DNA of 15,987 nucleotides, from contig JBFFZZ010000042.1 in assembly GCA_041568335.1 (NCBI GenBank), positions 1 through 15,987 on the forward strand. The letters are read 5' to 3'. The translations under genes were made by a program, and so were the position numbers. Shown one piece after another: positions 1 through 5,274 of this stretch. The stretch comes from WVWW01 sp041568335 (GTDB lineage: Bacteria; Acidobacteriota; Polarisedimenticolia; Polarisedimenticolales; Polarisedimenticolaceae). The notes beneath the pieces were generated by a model. It saw only the letters and a list, made by a program, of their open reading frames with translations. It did not search any database and was not told the DNA's origin. Every line of letters starts with the position of its first letter. The first letter of the stretch is position 1.

Positions 1-615
1 CCGATGCTGTTCGCGCTGGCGTTCCTGCCGATGTTCGGGATCGGTGGCTTGACCGGCCTGCCGCTGGGGCTGGCGGCGCCCGACATCGCACTGCACGACA
101 CCTACTACGTGATCGGGCACTTCCACTACGTCGTCGCGCCGGGCACGATCTTCGCGCTGTTCGCCGGGGTCTACTATTGGTACCCCAAGGCGACGGGTCG
201 CAAGATGAGCGAGTTCCTCGGCAAGCTGCACTTCTGGCCGTCGCTGATCTTCATCAACGGAGTCTTCTTCCCGATGCTGATCCAGGGTCTCAACGGCGTC
301 AGCCGGCGGCTCGCCGACGGCGGCGCGACCTACGACTTCGCCGGCGCGGTCGGTCCGCTCAACCGGATGCAGTCGTGGTCTGCATGGGGTCTGGCTTTGG
401 CGCAGATTCCCTTTATCATCAACTTCTTCATGAGCCTGCGCAGTGGTGAGAAGGTCGGCGACAACCCGTGGGACGCGACGACTCTCGAATGGGCCGCGCC
501 CTCGCCCCCGCCGCACGGCAACTTCGCCACCGAGCCGGTCGTCTATCGCGACCCCTACGAATACAGTGTCCCGGGTGCGGATAGAGACTTCACCCCGCAG
601 ACCCAGGAGGGCTGA
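1..615 (+). CDS. ctaD: Cytochrome c oxidase subunit I (C-terminal part, cut by window start)
   Basis: This is the catalytic haem-copper subunit of an aa3-type terminal oxidase, which reduces oxygen to water in the cytoplasmic membrane. The reading frame is open from base 1, so the N-terminal part lies outside the window. Seen directly is the HDTYYVIGHFHYVV segment. By homology its two histidines in HFH are the axial ligands of haem a3 and haem a. After it come the last transmembrane helices (FALFAGVYYWYP, LIFINGVFFPMLIQ, ALAQIPFIINFF) and the typical tail with WDATTLEW and a proline-rich stretch. The copper B ligands and the D and K proton channels would lie upstream and cannot be judged. It is followed after 5 bases by subunit III, whose AGGAGG ribosome site (604-609) lies inside this gene's last codons. 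That places it firmly in the same operon. Confidence 0.97.
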   Translation, partial: PMLFALAFLPMFGIGGLTGLPLGLAAPDIALHDTYYVIGHFHYVVAPGTIFALFAGVYYWYPKATGRKMSEFLGKLHFWPSLIFINGVFFPMLIQGLNGVSRRLADGGATYDFAGAVGPLNRMQSWSAWGLALAQIPFIINFFMSLRSGEKVGDNPWDATTLEWAAPSPPPHGNFATEPVVYRDPYEYSVPGADRDFTPQTQEG

Positions 616-620
616 CCGCG

Positions 621-1211
621 ATGCTGATCCCGCATATCGTCAAACCGCGGCCGGATACCGGGCTCAACAACGGCAAGCTCGGGATCTGGCTGTTCCTCGC
701 CTCCGAGGTGATGCTGTTCGGCGCGCTGTTCGCGACCTACCTGATGCTGCGCATGGGGGCGAGCGACTGGCCGGTGGGAACGACCTACCTCAACCCGGTG
801 TGGGCCGCGATCAACACCATCGTGCTGATCACGTCGAGTGTGACGATGGTCATGGCCTGGGCCATGTCGGCCAAACGGAACTTCAACATGTTTCGGGTGT
901 ACATGCTGGCCACCGTCGCTCTGGGCTTTGTCTTCATGATCATCAAGTACATCGAATACTCGGAGAAGTTCCACCACGACTATTACCCGTCGAAGCACGT
1001 CTTCCTGGCGATCTACTTCACCTTGACGGGGCTGCATGGGCTGCACGTCCTGGGCGGGATGGTCGTCAACGCCTACTTCGCGTTGTTCGGCAAGAAGCAC
1101 TACGACCAGGATCCGGAGTGGTTCACCAACCGCGTCGAGCATTCGGGGTTGTTCTGGCACTTCGTCGACCTGGTCTGGATCTTCCTGTTCCCGATCCTGT
1201 ACCTGTTGTAG
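621..1211 (+). CDS. ctaE: Cytochrome c oxidase subunit III
   Basis: A 196-residue integral membrane subunit of the aa3-type oxidase that supports proton uptake and stability of subunit I. It has the short five-helix form. Family hallmarks are visible: GIWLFLASEVMLFG near the N-terminus, GLHGLHVLGG in the middle, and VEHSGLFWHFVDLVWIFLF at the end. The start at 621 is chosen because AGGAGG lies at 604-609, upstream by 11 bases and within the end of the subunit I gene. The stop TAG (1209-1211) overlaps the ribosome site of the next gene, so translation of the operon is tightly packed. No odd residues or truncation are seen. Confidence 0.97.
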   Translation: MLIPHIVKPRPDTGLNNGKLGIWLFLASEVMLFGALFATYLMLRMGASDWPVGTTYLNPVWAAINTIVLITSSVTMVMAWAMSAKRNFNMFRVYMLATVALGFVFMIIKYIEYSEKFHHDYYPSKHVFLAIYFTLTGLHGLHVLGGMVVNAYFALFGKKHYDQDPEWFTNRVEHSGLFWHFVDLVWIFLFPILYLL

Positions 1212-1219
1212 GAGGCACC

Positions 1220-1522
1220 ATGGGCAAGAGTCACACTGAGATTAGTCGCCACATACGCGTTTACCTGGTGGTGTTCGGCGCTCTGCTTGTGCTTACCGCC
1301 GCGACGGTCGGGGCCTGGAAGCTGGAGTTCCTGTCGGCCGGCGCTGCGATTGGGCTGGCGCTTGCCATCGCCATCTGCAAGGCGAGTTTGGTCGCGCTGT
1401 ATTTCATGCACCTGAGCGCCGAGAACAAGATGATCTACTGGCTGCTGGCTCTGACCTTCTTGTTCTTTCTGGTTCTGTTGCTGGTGCCGGTGATGACGGC
1501 CTTCGACGTGGTCTCGAACTAA
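1220..1522 (+). CDS. Cytochrome c oxidase subunit IV, prokaryotic type
   Basis: A 100-residue small membrane subunit of the COX4_pro kind found with caa3/aa3 oxidases. It is thought to aid assembly or stability and has no redox centre. Three hydrophobic helices are visible (about residues 13-32, 37-58 and 70-93), with the characteristic ICKASLVALYFMHL stretch in the second. The frame is open far upstream, but the true start is ATG at 1220, preceded by AGGAGG at 1210-1215 with 4 bases of spacing. The upstream extension only shadows the genes for subunits I and III. The gene is followed after one base by the next gene of the operon. Confidence 0.93.
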   Translation: MGKSHTEISRHIRVYLVVFGALLVLTAATVGAWKLEFLSAGAAIGLALAIAICKASLVALYFMHLSAENKMIYWLLALTFLFFLVLLLVPVMTAFDVVSN

Positions 1523-1523
1523 A

Positions 1524-1958
1524 ATGAACCTCAAATCATTCCATATCTTCTTTGTCACGGTATCCACCTTGATGTCGTTCGGTTTCGGCGGCTGGTGCTG
1601 GCGTTACGCCGATGCGAACCAGTCGACGGGGTTTCGCGTTCTTGCCGCCGCCTCGTTCGTCGTCGGGGTCGCGTTGATCTTCTACGGCTTCTGGTTCTGG
1701 AAGAAGATCCGAGCGTGGCAGGACAACTCCAAGGGACCGGGTGCGGCCGCCATGATCGGCACGGCCCTGCTGGTCTGGTTCCTCGGCCAACCGGCCGCCG
1801 AGGCCTGCACGACCTGTTACGGCGAGGCGGAGGGTCCGCTGATCGACGCGGCGCGGGCGGGCGTGTTCCTGCTATTCGGCCTCGTGCTCGCCGTGCAGGC
1901 CGGCTTCATCGGCTTTTTCGTTTACCTCTGGCGTCGTTCCGGCGGCGCAGCCCAATAG
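1524..1958 (+). CDS. Small four-helix membrane protein of the oxidase operon, CxxC motif
   Basis: A 144-residue protein with no named function. Four hydrophobic segments are visible at about residues 7-26, 38-59, 74-92 and 111-136. Between the third and fourth lies EACTTCYGEAEGP, with C95 and C98 as a CxxC pair next to the membrane surface. The third segment followed by AEAC resembles a signal peptide, and this second half looks like small stand-alone proteins that I recall beside oxidase genes. The protein may therefore be a fusion of two short polypeptides; this is inference. ATG 1524 starts one base after the stop of subunit IV and lacks a clear ribosome site, so it is probably translationally coupled. 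Its position between subunits IV and II suggests a role in oxidase assembly or copper handling, but nothing in the sequence proves that. Confidence 0.85.
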   Translation: MNLKSFHIFFVTVSTLMSFGFGGWCWRYADANQSTGFRVLAAASFVVGVALIFYGFWFWKKIRAWQDNSKGPGAAAMIGTALLVWFLGQPAAEACTTCYGEAEGPLIDAARAGVFLLFGLVLAVQAGFIGFFVYLWRRSGGAAQ

Positions 1959-1973
1959 GGAGTTGTCCGAACC

Positions 1974-2801
1974 ATGATGGACTTGTTTTTCCCCCCCGGT
2001 GCCTCGGCTCATGCGGCCGGGATCGATCGCATGGTCGATTGGGTCCACATCCTGATGCTGATCCTGTTCATCGGCTGGGGTGCGTACTTCATCTACGTCG
2101 TGACCCGTTTCCGCGGTAGCAAGAACCCGTCGGCGAACTACAAGGGCGCCAAGGGTAAGGCCAGCAAGTACGCCGAGGTCGGCGTGGCCATCGCCGAGGT
2201 GATCCTGCTGGTCGGTTTCTCGATCCCGCTGTGGGCCGATCGTGTCGACGAGTTCCCCGACGAGGGTGAGTCGGTGGTCGTCCGCGTCGTCGCGCAGCAG
2301 TTCGCCTGGAACATCTGGTACCCCGGCGCCGACGGCGTGTTCGGCAAGGCCGATCCGAGCCTGGTGGACGAGGAGACCAACCCGATCGGGCTCGATCGCA
2401 GCGACGAGGCGGCCCAGGACGACATCACGACGATCAACCAGCTGCACCTGCCCAAGGGCCAGGCGGCGATCATCCACATCTCGAGCAAGGACGTGATCCA
2501 CAGCTTCAACCTCCCCAACATGCGTATCAAGCAGGACGCCGTGCCGGGGTTGTCGATCCCGGTCTGGTTCGTGCCGACCAAGACCACCGCGGAGATGCGC
2601 GAGGAATTGAAGGCGCGGCCGCGCTACGCCGACACGGCCGACGAGTTCGTCTACGAGATCGCCTGCGCGCAGCTGTGCGGCAACAGCCACTACAGCATGC
2701 GCGGCTTCCTGACGGTCCACACACCGGAGGAGTATCAGGCCTGGCTGGACGAGGAAGCGTCCTACCTAACCGGCGGCGAGGAAGAGGACTTCTGGAACTG
2801 A
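1974..2801 (+). CDS. ctaC: Cytochrome c oxidase subunit II, CuA-binding
   Basis: A 275-residue subunit that takes electrons from cytochrome c through the binuclear CuA centre on the periplasmic side. Two N-terminal transmembrane helices (about 24-44 and 66-86) precede a cupredoxin domain. The CuA ligands are visible as H176 (in DVIHSF) and the block CAQLCGNSHYSM, with C231, C235, H239 and M242. The usual glutamate between the cysteines is glutamine here. That position binds through its backbone carbonyl, so function should be kept. The aromatic patch QQFAWNIWYPG is present, followed by an acidic insert (about 126-151). No cytochrome c domain is fused at the C-terminus, so this is aa3 rather than caa3 in form. 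There are two adjacent ATG codons at 1974 and 1977. The gene is last in the operon, which is unusual because subunit II often comes first. Confidence 0.96.
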   Translation: MMDLFFPPGASAHAAGIDRMVDWVHILMLILFIGWGAYFIYVVTRFRGSKNPSANYKGAKGKASKYAEVGVAIAEVILLVGFSIPLWADRVDEFPDEGESVVVRVVAQQFAWNIWYPGADGVFGKADPSLVDEETNPIGLDRSDEAAQDDITTINQLHLPKGQAAIIHISSKDVIHSFNLPNMRIKQDAVPGLSIPVWFVPTKTTAEMREELKARPRYADTADEFVYEIACAQLCGNSHYSMRGFLTVHTPEEYQAWLDEEASYLTGGEEEDFWN

Positions 2802-2825
2802 TCCCGTTCGCGTTCGATCGACATG

Positions 2826-2859
2826 AAAAACGGCGACCCGCGGGTCGCCGTTTCTTTTT
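2826..2859. terminator. Bidirectional rho-independent terminator
   Basis: A perfect 26-base palindrome (2828-2853, each arm AAACGGCGACCCG or its complement) forms a long GC-rich hairpin. On the + strand it is followed by TTTCTTTTT (2851-2859). On the - strand the run of A at 2826-2830 gives a T tract. It sits between the convergent ends of the oxidase operon (stop 2801) and the FKBP gene (stop 2881), so it can end transcription from both sides. Confidence 0.9.
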
Positions 2860-2880
2860 ACCGGAGGATGTCGGCCGGGG

Positions 2881-3612
2881 TCAGGGGACCGGCGAGGCTC
2901 CGGGCTCCGCCGCCGCGGCGGCAATGACCTCGACGAGCTCGATCTCGAAGGTCAGCGCGGCACCCGGCTTGATGCTCCCCGGGCGGCCGCGGTCGCCGTA
3001 GGCGATCTGGGCCGGGCAGGTCAACTTGGCCTTGCCCCCCTGCTTGAGTTTCTGCAGCCCCTCCGAGAAGCACGGGATGACCCCGCCGACGTTGAACTGC
3101 GCCGGGTCCTTGCCGCGTGTCGAGTCAAACACGGTCCCGTCGCGCAGCGTCCCGTGGTAGTGCACCTTGACCGAATCCGCCGCGGTCGGCATCGGCCCGT
3201 CGCCCTCGGCGATGGGGAGGAACACCATCCCGGACTCCTGCTTCTGGGCACCCGCTTCCTGGGCCATCGAGTCGCAATAGGCCTGGCTCGCCACCCGTTC
3301 CTTGTCGGTGATCTCGGTCATACGCGTGCGCATCGTGGTGTCGAGCATCGGGCCGTAGTGCGTCATGTCGATCCGCGGCTCGGCCCCGGAGGCCCCCTCG
3401 TTGAGACCGGCGGACACGTAGACCATCTCCTCGGCGGTGAACTCCAGGGTCGCGATGTTTCGCGCCAAGGCCTGGCCGACCGCGTAGAGCATCTTCTGGT
3501 CCTCGGTCTCGAGCTTGACCGGCTCGGCGGATTCGGCTTCTTCGGCCGTGGGTGCCGGGGCACAACAGATAAACAGCCCCAGGCCCAGGGCCAACGTCAA
3601 GAATCGTCGCAT
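2881..3612 (-). CDS. FKBP-type peptidyl-prolyl cis-trans isomerase, exported
   Basis: A 243-residue folding catalyst of the FkpA/Mip type that isomerises X-Pro bonds outside the cytoplasm. Residues 1-20 form a basic then hydrophobic export signal. Two cysteines (C16, C17) could be a lipid attachment point, but the lipobox is not canonical. Residues about 30-120 match the helical FKBP N-terminal dimerisation domain. The FKBP fold spans about 145-232, with VKVHYHGTLRDGTVFDST, the GGVIP turn, AYGDRG and a final ALTFEIELVEV strand. The usual tryptophan in the active-site floor is replaced by phenylalanine (VIPCFSEGL), which may alter ligand binding. The ribosome site AAAGGA lies just upstream of ATG. 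The C-terminus ends in an alanine/proline-rich tail. It is transcribed towards the oxidase operon; any link to oxidase folding is only positional. Confidence 0.95.
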   Translation of the reverse strand: MRRFLTLALGLGLFICCAPAPTAEEAESAEPVKLETEDQKMLYAVGQALARNIATLEFTAEEMVYVSAGLNEGASGAEPRIDMTHYGPMLDTTMRTRMTEITDKERVASQAYCDSMAQEAGAQKQESGMVFLPIAEGDGPMPTAADSVKVHYHGTLRDGTVFDSTRGKDPAQFNVGGVIPCFSEGLQKLKQGGKAKLTCPAQIAYGDRGRPGSIKPGAALTFEIELVEVIAAAAAEPGASPVP

Positions 3613-3632
3613 CAGGGGTCCTTTCCGCCCGG

Positions 3633-3703
3633 ATCCGCCGACAGGGCGGATGGGCCGTGTAGAGGAGACTTCTGTTCTACTCCATCCCGTAGCCCGGCGC
3701 CAA
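3633..3703 (-). promoter_or_regulatory. Candidate promoter and leader hairpin of the FKBP gene
   Basis: On the minus strand TTGGCG (3703-3698) and TAGAAC (3679-3674) are separated by 18 bases and resemble a weak sigma-70 promoter. Transcription would start near 3667, giving a leader of about 55 bases. Within that leader an inverted repeat (ATCCGCC at 3633-3639 and GGCGGAT at 3645-3651, 5-base loop) forms a hairpin upstream of the ribosome site. Matches to consensus are only partial, so the promoter call is tentative; the inverted repeat is certain as sequence. Confidence 0.35.
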
Positions 3704-3791
3704 CGCGGCCGATTTGCCTGCTCGCCGGGCGGGACCTATCCATTGACCCGGGCGCACCCTGGCACGGGGCGTATCGCCGGAGGAATGCACG

Positions 3792-4691
3792 ATGAACAGA
3801 CGTTTCGGACTCTGGATCCTCGCCCTGGGGTTGCTGGCGACCGCGATGCCGGTGGATGCGGGCTCCTTCGAGAACGCGGTGCGTGCGCGCTGGCGCGGCG
3901 CCTGGATCGTCACCGAGATCGAGACCTTTTCCTCCTGCACCGGCAACTACTTCAACAACGATGTCTCGGGGCAGTTCGTCGCGTCGCGCGGGGGGCGTCC
4001 GTTCGAACCGGGCGAGCTGGCCAAGGTCGACAAGCTGCAGGTCAACCGCAAGAAGATCGAGCTGATGGTGACGATCGCCGGAACGAACCTGCTACCGCGG
4101 CAGGACGGGCCGTTCACGCTCTACGACCGGCGCACCTGCCGGATCGAGCTCGAGGTGGCCATCCCCCGCAGCATCATCAAGTCCAAGGACGTCGAGGAGG
4201 TGGACCGCCTGCTCGCCACCGTCGCGCACCGCTTCGCGACGCGGGACGCCGCGCTCGACTCCTCCGGCTGGAACGGCCGCGAGGGCGACGACTACCCGCC
4301 GGACTACGACCGCACGCTGGCGCACCACGCCGTCTGGGTCGCCGAGGAAACCAACCGTGCGATCGACGCGCAGCTGGACAGGACATTGCTCACGGCCAAC
4401 GAGCTCGCCCGCGAGGTCGACAACAACCCGATCTACCTCGCCGGTTTTGCCGAGGGTGCGCGCATGATGCGCGAATGGCGCGAGCGCGACTGCGGCCGGC
4501 TCGTGGGCTCCACCGCGGTCACCTTCCGCCTGCTGGCGCCGGAGGAATTCCGCAGCAACGAGACCTGGTGCGCCGGATTCCACGACGGCCAGGCTCTCGT
4601 CTACAGCCTCGCGCTGCTGAGCCGGTTGCCCGCCTGTTACGTCGATGTTCCCGAGCTGTCCGCCGAGTACGTTGACGCCTCCCTGGATTGA
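3792..4691 (+). CDS. Exported protein of unknown function, five cysteines
   Basis: A 299-residue protein I do not recognise. Residues 1-23 form a clear signal peptide (MNRRFGLWILALGLL, then VDAG), so it acts in the periplasm or outside. Residues about 35-125 look beta-rich (GAWIVTEIETFSSC, KIELMVTIAG, CRIELEVAIP). A helical middle follows (about 130-230). Near the C-terminus two related segments appear: YLAGFAEGARMM (215-226) and WCAGFHDGQALV (259-270), each followed by a cysteine after about 8-12 residues. Mature cysteines are C49, C116, C234, C260 and C282, an odd number, so at least one may be free or pair between chains. Start ATG 3792 has a good ribosome site (GGAGGA, 3779-3784). It is divergent from the FKBP gene and heads a row of three exported proteins on the + strand. 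Confidence 0.8.
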   Translation: MNRRFGLWILALGLLATAMPVDAGSFENAVRARWRGAWIVTEIETFSSCTGNYFNNDVSGQFVASRGGRPFEPGELAKVDKLQVNRKKIELMVTIAGTNLLPRQDGPFTLYDRRTCRIELEVAIPRSIIKSKDVEEVDRLLATVAHRFATRDAALDSSGWNGREGDDYPPDYDRTLAHHAVWVAEETNRAIDAQLDRTLLTANELAREVDNNPIYLAGFAEGARMMREWRERDCGRLVGSTAVTFRLLAPEEFRSNETWCAGFHDGQALVYSLALLSRLPACYVDVPELSAEYVDASLD

Positions 4692-4693
4692 CG

Positions 4694-4733
4694 GCGGGAG
4701 CGAACAAAACGACGGTTCGCGTTTACCTCCCGC
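4694..4733. other. Nested inverted repeat after the unknown exported gene
   Basis: GCGGGAG (4694-4700) pairs with CTCCCGC (4727-4733), and inside it GCGAAC (4700-4705) pairs with GTTCGC (4715-4720). The arms lie between the stop of the 299-residue protein and a TAGAAT box (4734-4739), a plausible -10 element for the next gene. There is no T tract, so this is not a standard intrinsic terminator. It may be a weak terminator, an mRNA end-stabilising hairpin, or a protein-binding site. Confidence 0.35.
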
Positions 4734-4757
4734 TAGAATGAGTTTGGGAGGCCAACG

Positions 4758-5186
4758 ATGATGAAGCCCGCCATTCCGATCGTCGCGCTGACCCTGCTGC
4801 TCGGCGGGGTCCCCGCCGGCGCCCAGGAACCGGGACCCACCGACGACAAACCCGTCTGGGACAAGGTCGTCGCGTTGTACGAGCAGGCCAAGGAGGCCGG
4901 TGAGACGGCCGCCGAGGATGTTTACGAGTGGGCCAGGGAAGACGTCGACAAGATCGGCGACTGGGAATACAAGGTCGAGCACCTGTCCAACCCGAATCAC
5001 ATCGCGCTGGAGAAGAAGCTCAACGAGCTGGGCGCCGAGCGCTGGGAAGCCGTCTGGATCGACCGCCAGGGCCCCAACCTGATCGTCACGCTGAAGCGCC
5101 CCTCGCGCACCTGGCTCAACAGGCTTCCGCTGGGACAGCTGATCAAGGCCGCGGCCGGGGCCGGAGGGGACGGCGGCGGCGAATAG
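4758..5186 (+). CDS. Exported small DUF4177-like protein
   Basis: A 142-residue protein with a signal peptide (cleavage probably near residue 22, AGA-Q). A charged, probably helical segment (about 31-66) is followed by a region like DUF4177 (about 69-114): DWEYKVEHL, then LEKKLNELGAERWEAVW and LIVTLKRP. That family is a short beta-alpha-beta unit of unknown function; here it is exported. The C-terminus is glycine-rich. ATG 4758 is followed by a second ATG at 4761. GGGAGG at 4746-4751 is the ribosome site, with 6 bases of spacing. A TAGAAT hexamer at 4734-4739 could be a -10 box, which would place the transcript start next to the ribosome site. The function of neither this gene nor its neighbours can be read from the sequence. 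Confidence 0.8.
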   Translation: MMKPAIPIVALTLLLGGVPAGAQEPGPTDDKPVWDKVVALYEQAKEAGETAAEDVYEWAREDVDKIGDWEYKVEHLSNPNHIALEKKLNELGAERWEAVWIDRQGPNLIVTLKRPSRTWLNRLPLGQLIKAAAGAGGDGGGE

Positions 5187-5274
5187 GGGCGTCTCGCGCG
5201 TCGGATCGACGTGGATGCAGCAGTTTTACCGTTTTCGTCGGCACGGCCCTCGAAACGGGCGGACAATAGACCCG

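Noticed and set aside
443..1219. An N-terminal extension of oxidase subunit IV
   Set aside because: It lies in another frame of the subunit I and III genes and is Arg-rich; ATG 1220 has a perfect AGGAGG.
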